The notes beneath the pieces are model-generated. The model did no database searches, had not been told where the DNA came from, and saw only the letters and a program-made list of their open reading frames with translations. Below, in pieces: positions 28,358 through 37,007 of a stretch of 64,000 nucleotides of DNA (positions are counted from its first letter, which is position 1; each line of letters begins with the position of its first letter). The stretch is from Pseudomonadota bacterium (GTDB lineage Bacteria; Pseudomonadota; Alphaproteobacteria; Sphingomonadales; Sphingomonadaceae). Made by a program: the position numbers and the translations under genes. Location: the NCBI GenBank assembly GCA_963205265.1, contig CAUJJI010000057.1, positions 1 to 64,000 of the forward strand, in the 5' to 3' direction.

Positions 28358-29557
28358 TCAATCCAGCCGCAGGAGCCGCCTGGCGTTGTTGCAGATGATG
28401 TCGCGGATGTCCGCCTCGGGAACGCCTTCGAAGTCGCGCCGGATGATCTCGTGCGACTTGGGGAAGGTGGTTTCCGAATGCGGATAGTCCGACGACCACA
28501 TGATGTTCCTGCCGCCCGGCAGGTTGCGGTTGAGAATGCCGGTGCGGTCCTGGATGAACGAGCCCCAGACGTTGTTGTCCATGTAGTAGCTCGGCGATTC
28601 CTTGTTCGGCGGCTGCACCCAGAAGCGCTGCTTTTCCCAGGTGCGAGTGGTGTATTCGGTGTACCAGGCAAACCAGCCCACGCCCGATTCCATCGAACCG
28701 ATGCGCAGGTCGGGGAAGCGGTCGAAGATGCCGTTGAAGATGAAGATGCCGATCGGCTCGGCCATGGCCAGCTTGCTCATCGGCATGTCGGGCAGGAAGT
28801 ACTGCTTCTCGCCGAAGCGGGGCACGCGGCCGCCGAGGTGGAAAGTGATGACCATGCCGTAGTCGCACAGCACTTTCCACAGCCGGTCGAATTCGGGCTG
28901 GAAGTACTGCAAGGCGCCCTTGGGATCGCCGGTCTGCGCCGAAACCTGTCCGGACTTCAGGTTCTTGATCTCGGACGAGGTCTTCCAGGCTTCCGGGTTC
29001 TGCGGGAAAGCCGGAAGCTGGAGCATCTTGAAGCCCATCTTGGCAAGGCGATGGACGTGCTCGATCGTCTCGTCGACGTCGCGCATCGGCGCGTGGCCGA
29101 CCGGGAACAGGCGGTGCGGCGCGTTCGAGCACCATTCCATGACCCAGCGGCTGTAGGCCTCGAAGCTGGCGATGTAGAGGTCGTTGTCGAAGGTGCCGAG
29201 CGGACCGCCGCCGAAGCAGATCGCCTGGTCGATGCCGTCCAGGTCCATGTCGGCGAGTCGCTTCTGCGGATCGTAGGTGTTGCGCTGCTCCGACAGGCGG
29301 CCCTTCATCTTGAAGTCCTTGCCTTCGCGGCCGGCCTGGTTGTTGATCATCATCACCGGGCGGCGATTGCCTTCGAAGACGATGTAGTCGCAGTCCTCGC
29401 CATGCTCGATGACCGGGGCGCGGTCCTTCAGGGCGTTGGGCAGGTAATCCTTCCACATGTCGTGGGGCGGATCGATGTGGGCGTCGGCGTCGAAGATGGG
29501 ACCCCAGGTCCAGTCGTCCTTCAAGGCGCTGCCAAATTTCGGATCAGCTTCGCTCAT
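28358..29557 (-). CDS. Amidohydrolase family protein (ACMSD-like)
   Basis: A 399-residue metal-dependent TIM-barrel protein of the amidohydrolase_2 type, related to aminocarboxymuconate-semialdehyde decarboxylase. The HxH region is modified (DADAHIDPP gives one clear histidine); further ligands are in VITFHLGGR and the catalytic aspartate in MWSSDYPHSETTFP. Members decarboxylate or hydrolyse ring-derived acids. AAGGAG lies ahead of the ATG. Its promoter carries the exact IclR box just after the -10. It is the first gene of the run amidohydrolase - MFS - P450. Confidence 0.88.
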   Translation of the reverse strand: MSEADPKFGSALKDDWTWGPIFDADAHIDPPHDMWKDYLPNALKDRAPVIEHGEDCDYIVFEGNRRPVMMINNQAGREGKDFKMKGRLSEQRNTYDPQKRLADMDLDGIDQAICFGGGPLGTFDNDLYIASFEAYSRWVMEWCSNAPHRLFPVGHAPMRDVDETIEHVHRLAKMGFKMLQLPAFPQNPEAWKTSSEIKNLKSGQVSAQTGDPKGALQYFQPEFDRLWKVLCDYGMVITFHLGGRVPRFGEKQYFLPDMPMSKLAMAEPIGIFIFNGIFDRFPDLRIGSMESGVGWFAWYTEYTTRTWEKQRFWVQPPNKESPSYYMDNNVWGSFIQDRTGILNRNLPGGRNIMWSSDYPHSETTFPKSHEIIRRDFEGVPEADIRDIICNNARRLLRLD

Positions 29558-29588
29558 CTCCCGAACTCCTTATCGGTTATCGACTTAA

Positions 29589-29634
29589 TTCGAAATAGCG
29601 AACTTAGTATCGCAGTTCTGAATGTGCGAGTCAA
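29589..29634 (-). promoter_or_regulatory. Promoter of the amidohydrolase operon with IclR box 3
   Basis: On the minus strand TTGACT (29629-29634), 17 bp, GATACT (29606-29611) form a good promoter. Three bases further on starts the 14-bp IclR box (29589-29602), identical to the one before the IclR gene. A regulator bound there would cover the transcription start. The rest of the 299-bp gap to 29856 holds no gene. Confidence 0.65.
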
Positions 29635-29856
29635 TTGCGGATTCTGCGAAAGCGTCGCGATCGCGGGGGGTGTTGACACGGTTGACACTGCCCAAGGCAA
29701 AAATGCCCGCTCGCCCGGAAAGGCGGGGCGGATCGGCCGTTTTCGGGGGTTTCGCACAGCGCATGCGACGATCCTGGCCAAGCTCTGCACGGTAGGAAAG
29801 CGGTTTTGCGCTCCGCCCGGCGAGCGGGAACTCGGCCCCGGGCGTGGCGGAGCCGC

Positions 29857-31047
29857 TCAGTCGCGCCGCAGCAGCATCGCTCCATAGCCGTAGCCGCCGT
29901 TGGCGACGATGCAGGTGCGCGCATCCTTGACCTGGCGGCCTCCGCCGCGGCCCCACAGCTGCAGGCAGCCTTCATGGGTGTGGCCGTAGCCGTGGAACCG
30001 CCCGGCAGAGAGCTGGCCGCCGCTGGTGTTGAGCGGCAGCTCGCCGTCGAGCGCGGTGCGGGTTCCGCCTTCGATGAAGCGCGCCGCCTCGCCGGGGGCG
30101 CAGAGCCCGACGGCTTCGAGCCACAGCCAGACGTGGATCGAGAAGCCGTCGTAGATCTGCGCGCAGTCGACGTCGCCGGGCTTGAGGTCGGTGCGCTTCC
30201 ACAGCATCTCGCCGGCGCGGGTTGCCGCGATCGCGGTGAAATCGCCTTCGTGCAGTCCCTCGGCGAGGCCGCCGACCGACATGCCCATGGCCTCGATCGC
30301 GATCGGCGGGTTGCGCAGGTCCTTCGCCGCATCGCGGTGCGAGATGACCAGCGCGGTCGACCCGTCGATGTGCGAATCGCAGTCGAGCAGCCGCAGCGGC
30401 GTGGAGATCATCCGCGACGCCAGGTAGTCGTCGATGGTGATCGGCTCGCGGTAGATGGCGTTGGCATTGTGCGCCGCCATGCGCCGGCCGTTGACCGCGA
30501 CCCAGCCGAGCTGCTCGGGCCCGACGCCGTAGCGGTCGAAATAGGCCTGGGCATAGAGCGCCCACATGTTCGCCGGCGAATGGGCGTGGAACGGCACGAA
30601 GAAGGCATTGCCGCCGTCGACGCGCGCCCGGCTGCCGGTCAGCAGCGTCGACTCGCGCGAGGCGAGGCGCGAGGTCGCCTGGCCGACGGTGCGGAACACC
30701 AGGACGTGGCGGCAGAGCCCGGTCGCCACCGCCATGATCGCCTGGAAGATCGCGCCCATGTGCCCCGGGCCCTCGGCGGTAGATGGGTTGGTCCAGACCG
30801 GCCGGATGCCGAGCGCCAGCATCGTCTCGATCGTGCCGACGGGCGAGATCCCGCCACCCTCGGCGACCTTGCCGAAATGGTTGGTGAGCCCGTCGATCTC
30901 GTCCACCGAAAGGCCGGCGTCGGCCACGGCCTCGAGGCAGGCGTCGAGCGTCAGCTGCAGCGCCGAGCGGTCGGACGGCCGCCCGACTTTCGACTGGCCG
31001 ATGCCGGTGATGCGGACCTGCCGCTCGGGATAGCTGTCAGCCGGCAT
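29857..31047 (-). CDS. Thiolase-fold protein (Ltp/SCP-x type, possible aldolase)
   Basis: A 396-residue thiolase-fold protein of the lipid-transfer-protein class. The position of the acylated cysteine of true thiolases reads NPSTAEGPGHMG, and the late CxGGG motif reads VANGGYGYG, so both active cysteines are absent, while NTSGG and HGYGHTHEG are kept. Such cysteine-less proteins (for example Ltp2) act with a DUF35 partner as retro-aldolases on CoA thioesters, in steroid side-chain breakdown among others. The DUF35 gene overlaps its start by 11 bp. I infer an aldolase-type C-C cleavage step; the acyl chain is unknown. Confidence 0.85.
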   Translation of the reverse strand: MPADSYPERQVRITGIGQSKVGRPSDRSALQLTLDACLEAVADAGLSVDEIDGLTNHFGKVAEGGGISPVGTIETMLALGIRPVWTNPSTAEGPGHMGAIFQAIMAVATGLCRHVLVFRTVGQATSRLASRESTLLTGSRARVDGGNAFFVPFHAHSPANMWALYAQAYFDRYGVGPEQLGWVAVNGRRMAAHNANAIYREPITIDDYLASRMISTPLRLLDCDSHIDGSTALVISHRDAAKDLRNPPIAIEAMGMSVGGLAEGLHEGDFTAIAATRAGEMLWKRTDLKPGDVDCAQIYDGFSIHVWLWLEAVGLCAPGEAARFIEGGTRTALDGELPLNTSGGQLSAGRFHGYGHTHEGCLQLWGRGGGRQVKDARTCIVANGGYGYGAMLLRRD

Positions 31048-31456
31048 CGGCGTCGTCCGGCTGGAACAGCGGGAGCCAGACGTCTTCGCGGTGCTCGAAG
31101 CAGACTTTCACCGGCATGCCCGACCGCACCGCCTCGGGCGGGGCAAGGATATTGCTGAAGACATAGAGCTCGGCCTGCTCGGGCAATTCGACGGCGGCGA
31201 AGACGAAGGTCGGGTCGAGGCCCGCCAGCCAGCGCTGGTGGTTGACGGTGAAGGTCTTGACCCGGCCCTTGCCCGATACGGGCGCCGGCGCCATCGTCTC
31301 GGTCCGGCAGGCCGGGCAGAGCGGCAGCGGCGGATGCTGGTAGCGGCCGCACTGGGTGCAGCGCTGGATCAGCAGCTTGCCTTCGCTGCCGCCGGTCCAG
31401 AAAGCCTCGGTCTCGGGCGTCAGCGCCGGCAGCTTGCGCTCTGCCTCCGGCGTCAA
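31037..31456 (-). CDS. Zn-ribbon OB-fold (DUF35) protein
   Basis: A 139-residue DUF35 protein: a rubredoxin-like zinc ribbon (CTQCGRYQHPPLPLCPAC, about 34-51) followed by an OB fold. DUF35 proteins are obligate partners of thiolase-fold enzymes acting on CoA esters. No ATG is available; a TTG at 31456 overlaps the CoA-transferase stop (TTGA) and gives the usual family N-terminus (TPETEAFWTGGSEGKLLIQR). The gene also overlaps the start of the thiolase-fold gene, so the three proteins are co-translated in the order CoA-transferase, DUF35, thiolase-fold. Confidence 0.85.
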   Translation of the reverse strand: MTPEAERKLPALTPETEAFWTGGSEGKLLIQRCTQCGRYQHPPLPLCPACRTETMAPAPVSGKGRVKTFTVNHQRWLAGLDPTFVFAAVELPEQAELYVFSNILAPPEAVRSGMPVKVCFEHREDVWLPLFQPDDADAG

Positions 31457-32664
31457 AACACCACGCCTTTCACCTTGAGGTCGATGATCGCGTCCTCGTC
31501 GTAGCCGAGGCTGGCCAGGACCGCGTCGCTGTCGGCGCCGAGCTCGGGCGAGCGGCGGGCGGGCAGCGGCTGGCCGTCGAACAGCATCGGCAGCCCGACC
31601 AGCGGGATGGTCGTGCCGTCGCCGTAGTCCGCACGCTGGAGATAGCCGTTGGCCTGGACCTGCGGATCGGCCTGCATCTCGCCGACTTCCTGCACCACGT
31701 CCCACTGCCCGTCCTGGCGGCCCAGCACCGCGCGCCATTCGGCCAGGGTCTTGCTGGCGAACAGCGCCTTCATCTCGGCGAAGCAGGCCTCGACGTTCTC
31801 GGCGCGCAGCTTGGCGTCGGCAAAGCGCGGATCGGCGGCGAGGTCGGGCCGCCCGGCGACTTCGCAGAACGGCGCCCAGTACTTGTCCGCCTGCAGCATG
31901 CACAGCGAGACGAAGCGGCTGTCGGCAGTGCGGTAGTTGTGGACCAGGACGTTGTAGGGCTTGGGATTCGACGGGCGGGGGAAGCGCAGGTTGCCGTCGG
32001 CGGTCGACTGGCAGATCAGCCGCTGCATCGACCACATCGCCGTGCCGAGCAGCGAGACGTCGACCGTGCTGCCTTCGCCGGTGCGCAGGCGCTTGACCAG
32101 CGCGGCGCAGATCGCGCCCGAGAGCATCGCCCCCGAGGCGGTGTCGCCGAAGGCCGGTCCCGGCGGGCCGACCGGTCGCTCGGCCCCGTCCTCGGTCATC
32201 GTCGCCGAGATCGAGCCGCGCGCCCAGTAGGAGATCGAATCGTAGCCGCCCTTGTCCCTCTCCGGCCCGTTGGGCCCCGAGCCGCTGCCGCTGGCATAGA
32301 CGATCGCGGGAAAGCGCGCGCGGATCGAATCGGCGTCGATCCCCATCGACCGGCGCGCCGGCGGCAGCAGGTTGGTGAGGAAGACGTCGGCGCCGTCGCA
32401 CAGCTTCATCAGCACTTCGCGGCCTTCCTCGGTCTTGAGGTCGAGCGTGATCGAGCGCTTGCCGCGATTGTAGCTTTCCCAGCTGTAGTCGACGCCGCTG
32501 CCGCCGCCGATCGCGCCGATCTGGAGGCCGCGCAGCGGGTCGCCGCTGGGCGGCTCGACCTTGATGACGTCGGCGCCGAGGTCGGACAGCATGCCGCCGC
32601 AGGCCGGCACGAAGGCCCACATCGCGACTTCAACGACCTTTATCCCAGCCAGCGGTTTATCCAT
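31453..32664 (-). CDS. Class III CoA-transferase (CaiB/BaiF family)
   Basis: A 403-residue family III acyl-CoA transferase, which moves CoA between carboxylic acids. The N-terminus (LAGIKVVEVAMWAFVPACGG then LGADVIKVEPPSGDPLR) and the catalytic aspartate region PAFGDTASGAMLSGA are typical. GGGGAGAGG precedes the ATG at 32664; the frame is open upstream without a better start. It would activate an acid (for instance the product of P450 and dehydrogenase oxidation) for the thiolase-fold/DUF35 pair made from the same mRNA. It is divergent from the second phosphotransferase gene. Confidence 0.9.
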   Translation of the reverse strand: MDKPLAGIKVVEVAMWAFVPACGGMLSDLGADVIKVEPPSGDPLRGLQIGAIGGGSGVDYSWESYNRGKRSITLDLKTEEGREVLMKLCDGADVFLTNLLPPARRSMGIDADSIRARFPAIVYASGSGSGPNGPERDKGGYDSISYWARGSISATMTEDGAERPVGPPGPAFGDTASGAMLSGAICAALVKRLRTGEGSTVDVSLLGTAMWSMQRLICQSTADGNLRFPRPSNPKPYNVLVHNYRTADSRFVSLCMLQADKYWAPFCEVAGRPDLAADPRFADAKLRAENVEACFAEMKALFASKTLAEWRAVLGRQDGQWDVVQEVGEMQADPQVQANGYLQRADYGDGTTIPLVGLPMLFDGQPLPARRSPELGADSDAVLASLGYDEDAIIDLKVKGVVF

Positions 32665-32731
32665 ACCTCTCCCCATGATCTCCGGGCGATCGTCGCGCCG
32701 CTTGACGGCTGCAACGGAATCGCCAAGAAAA

Positions 32732-32765
32732 TTCTCTATTGCGACGCATGGACCGAAATCGCGAA
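32732..32765. promoter_or_regulatory. Two weak IclR-type boxes between divergent genes
   Basis: TTCTCTATTGCGAC (32732-32745, reverse orientation) and ACCGAAATCGCGAA (32752-32765) each match the TTCGAAATAGCGAA box at 11 of 14 positions. Their centres are exactly 20 bp apart, about two helical turns. They lie between the CoA-transferase operon and the second phosphotransferase gene, where a shared regulator would be expected. Confidence 0.4.
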
Positions 32766-32807
32766 TTGCGTCAAGCTGCGCCGCACGAGATGGACAGGGA
32801 GAGACTA

Positions 32808-33884
32808 ATGCCGGACGTTCAGACAGCAAGCGCCGTCGTCGCCAATACGCAGCTGCGCGTGCCGGAGACGCTGGAACAGGCGCTGGACCCCGCCTGGCTG
32901 GGCCAGGCCCTGGCCGCGGTCGGGCAGGGCGGCAGGGTCACCGCGGTCGAGACGGTCGAGGTGATCAAGACCGTCGCCACCAAGGTGCGCTTCACCGCGA
33001 CGTTCGACGGGGCGGCGGGAACCCAGGCGTTCTGCCTCAAGGGCCTGCTCGATACCGACGAGATGGGCCGCATGGGCGGTTCCACCTGCGTGCTCGAAGG
33101 CGATTTCTACACGACGATCGCGCCGCAGGTCGCAGTCCAGGTGCCCGAGGCGGTGGCCGTCGTCACCGACCGCGACGCCCAGCAGAGCGTGCTGCTGATG
33201 CGCGACGTCATCGCCGGGGGCGGGCGCTTCTGCTCGGCGCTGGAAGCCTTTTCCGCCGACGAGGCGGCCCAGAGCGTCGAGCAGCTGGTGAAGCTGCACG
33301 CCGCCAGCGACATCCTTGCGCAGACGCCCTGGATCCGGCCTCGCGCTGCCGAGCTGGCGCGGATGCCGCACATGACCGCGGAGATCCTGCAGGGCCTGCT
33401 CGACGGGCCGCGCGGCGACAACCTCTCGCCTGCGGTGCGCAACGGCGCGCGGCTGATCGAAGGGATGAAGGCGCTGGCCGACCGGATGGCCGGCCGCCCC
33501 GAATTCCTCGTCCACGGCGATGCCCATGCCGGCAACATCTTCCGCACCGACAAGGGCGCCGGCCTGATCGACTGGCAAGTGCTGCAGCGCGGCGGCTGGG
33601 CGGTCGACGTCGCCTATCACCTTTGCGCCGTGCTGCCGGTGGAACTGGCCGAGACCGAGGAGCGGCGCCTGCTTGGCCACTATCTCGGCCTCGCGCGCGG
33701 CCATGGCCTGGCCATGCCCGACGACGAGGAAGCCTGGCTGCAGTACCGCGAGGCGGTGATGTACGGTTTCTACATGTGGGGCATCACTCGCCGCGTCGCG
33801 CCCGACATCACCGTCCTGTTCACCGACCGCCTCGGTCGCGCAGTGATGCGCCACGACAGCTTCGCGCTGCTCGGGGTGGGGTGA
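32808..33884 (+). CDS. APH/ecdysteroid-kinase-like phosphotransferase
   Basis: A 358-residue kinase-fold protein with the canonical catalytic loop VHGDAHAGNIF and metal motif LIDWQVLQRGGW, followed by VDVAYHLCAVL. The pattern is closest to CHK/ecdysteroid-22-kinase-like and DUF1679-type proteins, which phosphorylate hydroxyl groups of lipophilic small molecules. It differs from the first phosphotransferase at 24141. AGGGAGAG lies ahead of the ATG. It is divergent from the CoA-transferase operon and convergent with a TonB-dependent receptor gene. Confidence 0.85.
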   Translation: MPDVQTASAVVANTQLRVPETLEQALDPAWLGQALAAVGQGGRVTAVETVEVIKTVATKVRFTATFDGAAGTQAFCLKGLLDTDEMGRMGGSTCVLEGDFYTTIAPQVAVQVPEAVAVVTDRDAQQSVLLMRDVIAGGGRFCSALEAFSADEAAQSVEQLVKLHAASDILAQTPWIRPRAAELARMPHMTAEILQGLLDGPRGDNLSPAVRNGARLIEGMKALADRMAGRPEFLVHGDAHAGNIFRTDKGAGLIDWQVLQRGGWAVDVAYHLCAVLPVELAETEERRLLGHYLGLARGHGLAMPDDEEAWLQYREAVMYGFYMWGITRRVAPDITVLFTDRLGRAVMRHDSFALLGVG

Positions 33885-33912
33885 GGGGGGCGGGGCGTCC
33901 TCCGTAACGAAG

Positions 33913-33944
33913 CGGGGCCGCCTCCCCGAAAGGAAGCGGCCCCG
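33913..33944. terminator. GC-rich hairpin between convergent genes
   Basis: CGGGGCCGC and GCGGCCCCG pair perfectly around a 14-nt loop. It lies between the second phosphotransferase and the first TonB-dependent receptor, 22 bp past the receptor stop. There is no T-run, so termination may be weak. Confidence 0.45.
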
Positions 33945-33965
33945 ATCCTGGCAGAAGCTGAGGCG

Positions 33966-36524
33966 TCAGAATGCGATGCCGAAGTCCACGCCGTAGCTCT
34001 TGCCCTGGTCGAACTCGAGCGGGACGCCCTGCGACAGGAAGATGTTCGACGTCGCATAACGCTTGTTGGTGATATTGCGGCCCCACAGCGCCAGCTCGGC
34101 ATCGATCCGGCCGAGCGGGATGTTCTTGATCCCGATGCGGCCGTTGAACTTCCAGTGACCCGGGCTGCCGATGTACTTCGCCGGCACGCCCTGCGCGAGG
34201 CGCAGCTGCGGCGTGCTCGAAAAGCGGAAGTACGAACGGTAGAGCCCGTCGAGACGGAAGTTGATGGACGTATCGCCCGACAGCGGCATTTCGTAGGCGG
34301 CGAATGCGCTGCCGGTCCACTTCGGCCGCGCGAAGACCACGTATTCGCCCTGGTTGGCGGCAAGGAACACCGGATCGATGTTGCGGAAGGCCACGTCGGT
34401 GTAGGAAACGCTGCCGCCCAGGGTCAGGCCTGTCATCGGAGCCGCGGTGAGTTCCGCTTCGATGCCCTTGGCCCGGACGTCATGCGCCTGCTGGACGAAA
34501 GTGCTGAGATTGCGGGAAAGCGCGGTCCCGAGCGCTCCGTAAACCGCGTTGAGGAACGCCACGGCTTCGGCCGAGGTGGTCGAGCTCGGCTGCTGGAAGT
34601 GCTTGTAGTCGACGTGGAACAGCGCGATGTTGGCGCGCAGCCGCCGGTCGAGCAGGTCCGCTTTCAGGCCGAGTTCGAACGACAGTGCGGTTTCCGGCTT
34701 GAACTCGATGCCGGCCACCGAACCGCCCGACACGAACGAGGTCGACGCCTTGCCGTAGACGAGCACGTCCTCGCTCGGCGTGTAGTTCAGGCCGATCAGC
34801 CAGTTGGGCTTGGTCTTCTTGTATACCGGCGGAACGATGGTCGGGCGCGGTACGATGGTTCCCGCAAGGCTGTCCCATTCGAAGCGGCTCGACTTCTTGT
34901 CCTTGGTGATGCGTCCGCCCGCGACCAGTTCCAGCTGCTCGGTGAGCTTGTATTCCGCCTGGAGATAGGCGGCCATCGACGTCGCCTTGTTGAAATAGCG
35001 CCCTTCGTTGCCGAGGAAGATGCGGCCGCTCGCCGGAATGATGCCCGATGCGAACGAGAAGGTGTTCTGCATCCCGTCCGGACCGCCGGCGATATCCTTC
35101 GACCGGAACCACAGTGCACCCGCCGTGATGTTGATGCGATCGCCGGTGTAGGTGACGATGGTTTCGTTGCTCCACTGCTTGGAGATCGAGCTCGCCTGCG
35201 ACGCGGTGCCGAGGATCCGCCCGCCGATCTGCGGGGCAAGGCTCTGCGCGATGCCGCCGATAGTCGCGCCGACCAGCGCCTGGTTGGCCGGGTCGGCGAC
35301 ATTGACGCCCTGTGCCGACAAGGCGCTGATGCCGAGGAACGTGGCATAGGGCACCAGCGCCTGCGGGGTGAAGGTGAGGCCGGCGGTGCCGTCGATCGAC
35401 GACGGCGCGAACACGCGCGAGAAGCGGTACGACGAGATGTTCTTGATCGCGATGCTGTCCGACGCCTGCCAGGTCGCGGTCAGGCTGTGGCCCATCACGC
35501 GCTGTTCGCGCGGGATCGCCCACGAGTTGCTGACGACCTTCGGGCTTTGGATCCCGGGGCTGAGATAGATATTGTTGCTGTTGTAAAGCGCGTTGAAGAT
35601 CGGGGCGATCAGCGCAGCGCCGGGGCCGAAGCCGGGCATCGCCGGATTGTAGTAGGCCAGCGCGTTCGCGCCGGGACTGCCGTTGTCCACGTTGCGGTCG
35701 TACTTGTAGACCATCTTGAACGCGTCGCTCGGCTCGAACTTGACGGCGCCGAAGTACGAATCGGAATCGGTCGTGCCCAGCCAGTTCGCTGCGCGCCTGA
35801 CCTTGGCGACGTATTTGTCGTTGGACAGCGTGCGGTCCCACACCGTGCCGCCCGCAGCGTTGCGGACATCGCCGCGGCGGTAGTTGCGCTGGAAGCTGAA
35901 ATAGGCGCTGAACGGACCCATCTGCGGCAAGTCCGCGGTCATGCGGACGCGATACTGGTTCTGGTTGCCGTAAGTGCCCTGCGCCACGACATGCGCCTCG
36001 CCGGTCGGGTCGCGAGTGACGACGCTGACCGCGCCGGCAGTGGCGTTGCGGCCGAACAGCGTGCCCTGGGGCCCGCGCAGCACTTCCAGGCGGGCGACGT
36101 CGGGCAGGTCGAAGATCGAGCCGCGCGGGCTCGAAATATAGACGCCGTCGAGATAGATCGACACCTGCTTGTCCGACCCGGCGACCACGCCGAAGCTGTT
36201 CTGGCCACGGATGGTGAACGAGGGCACCGAAATACCGCCCGCCGACGGACGGACAGTGACGCCCGGCGCGATGCTGCTGAGGTCGTTGACGGTCTGGATG
36301 CGGTTGGCCTCAAGCGTCTGCTGCGTGACCGCGGTGATCGCGATCGGAACGTCCTGCACGCTCTGCTCGCGCTTCTGGGCGGTGACGACGATTTCCTCCA
36401 GCCCCACGGAACTGCCTTCCGCCGCTTGCGCATAAGCGGTCGAGGGCAGCAGCACCGTCGCCGCGGCAATTCCCGATACGGCTCCGTTGAGCAACAGGAC
36501 GGTCTTGATCGATCTGTGGAACAT
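33966..36524 (-). CDS. TonB-dependent receptor 1
   Basis: An 852-residue outer-membrane receptor. Residues 1-32 are a signal peptide (cut after AYA), a TonB box-like EEIVVTAQKR follows at about 43, then the plug domain (to about 165, with VLRGPQGTLFGRNATAGA) and a 22-strand barrel ending in phenylalanine (VDFGIAF). It probably takes up the hydrophobic substrate or a chelate. Its 5' region of about 330 bp is closely related to those of the two following receptors although the protein itself is quite different from them, so the regulatory region is shared more than the barrel. Confidence 0.93.
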   Translation of the reverse strand: MFHRSIKTVLLLNGAVSGIAAATVLLPSTAYAQAAEGSSVGLEEIVVTAQKREQSVQDVPIAITAVTQQTLEANRIQTVNDLSSIAPGVTVRPSAGGISVPSFTIRGQNSFGVVAGSDKQVSIYLDGVYISSPRGSIFDLPDVARLEVLRGPQGTLFGRNATAGAVSVVTRDPTGEAHVVAQGTYGNQNQYRVRMTADLPQMGPFSAYFSFQRNYRRGDVRNAAGGTVWDRTLSNDKYVAKVRRAANWLGTTDSDSYFGAVKFEPSDAFKMVYKYDRNVDNGSPGANALAYYNPAMPGFGPGAALIAPIFNALYNSNNIYLSPGIQSPKVVSNSWAIPREQRVMGHSLTATWQASDSIAIKNISSYRFSRVFAPSSIDGTAGLTFTPQALVPYATFLGISALSAQGVNVADPANQALVGATIGGIAQSLAPQIGGRILGTASQASSISKQWSNETIVTYTGDRINITAGALWFRSKDIAGGPDGMQNTFSFASGIIPASGRIFLGNEGRYFNKATSMAAYLQAEYKLTEQLELVAGGRITKDKKSSRFEWDSLAGTIVPRPTIVPPVYKKTKPNWLIGLNYTPSEDVLVYGKASTSFVSGGSVAGIEFKPETALSFELGLKADLLDRRLRANIALFHVDYKHFQQPSSTTSAEAVAFLNAVYGALGTALSRNLSTFVQQAHDVRAKGIEAELTAAPMTGLTLGGSVSYTDVAFRNIDPVFLAANQGEYVVFARPKWTGSAFAAYEMPLSGDTSINFRLDGLYRSYFRFSSTPQLRLAQGVPAKYIGSPGHWKFNGRIGIKNIPLGRIDAELALWGRNITNKRYATSNIFLSQGVPLEFDQGKSYGVDFGIAF

Positions 36525-36870
36525 TGTGATTCCCTCCCCTTTGAATTTGCAAACGTGCCGGGCTGCGGCCTTCGCCCTGGCCCCGGATTCAGCGCGGCCG
36601 GCCCCGATCGACTGATCGGACGCGGGCCGCGAACCAGCGAACGACGCCTTGGACTTTCAGGCAGACTTTACGGCGAAACTCCCTCCCGAGGCTCACTTTC
36701 GCATGCATGCGAAGCTCAATGTCGCATGCAGCAAAAGGAATTGGCCTCATTTTTCTCGAGAAGGCAATAGCAAGCAGCGATCTGCGTCACAATAAGGACG
36801 GACCCGTCGACACATTGAAATAGGCGCCCTGTGTTGCAAACTTGCATCGGCTACGGCGCACCGCCTTCCG
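36525..36870 (-). promoter_or_regulatory. Long conserved 5' region of receptor 1 (copy 1)
   Basis: No gene. It aligns nearly end to end with 39705-40060 and 42685-43020. Elements on the minus strand: TTGTGA (36787-36792), 17 bp, TATTGC (36764-36769) as probable promoter; then the perfect palindrome TCGCATGCATGCGA (36699-36712); then a GC-rich hairpin (36558-36586) just before the ribosome site AGGGGAGG. The untranslated leader would be over 220 nt. Further upstream are TTGCAAACTTGCA and GTCGAC motifs kept in all copies. Confidence 0.65.
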
Positions 36871-36955
36871 CCGGGTCGCGACGCAGGGCATTCGATCGGC
36901 GCATATGGCGATCGGGGCCCCCGAAGAGGCTGCGCCATCGCGTCAACGCGCACGA

Positions 36956-36985
36956 AAAAGCCGCGCCCCGAAGGACGCGGCTTTT
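36956..36985 (-). terminator. Rho-independent terminator of receptor 2
   Basis: AAAAGCCGCG...CGCGGCTTTT, a 13-bp stem (one mismatch) with a tetraloop-like CGAA and flanking A/T runs on both sides. It lies 22 bp past the receptor 2 stop and has a near-identical counterpart at 40132-40163. The rest of 36870-37007 shows only duplicated, non-coding sequence. Confidence 0.85.
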
Positions 36986-37007
36986 CCTTAGCCCTCGGGC
37001 CTGTCGC

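Noticed and set aside
29673..29687. Two TTGACA hexamers 9 bp apart on the plus strand.
   Set aside because: No -10 at a usable distance and no plus-strand gene follows.
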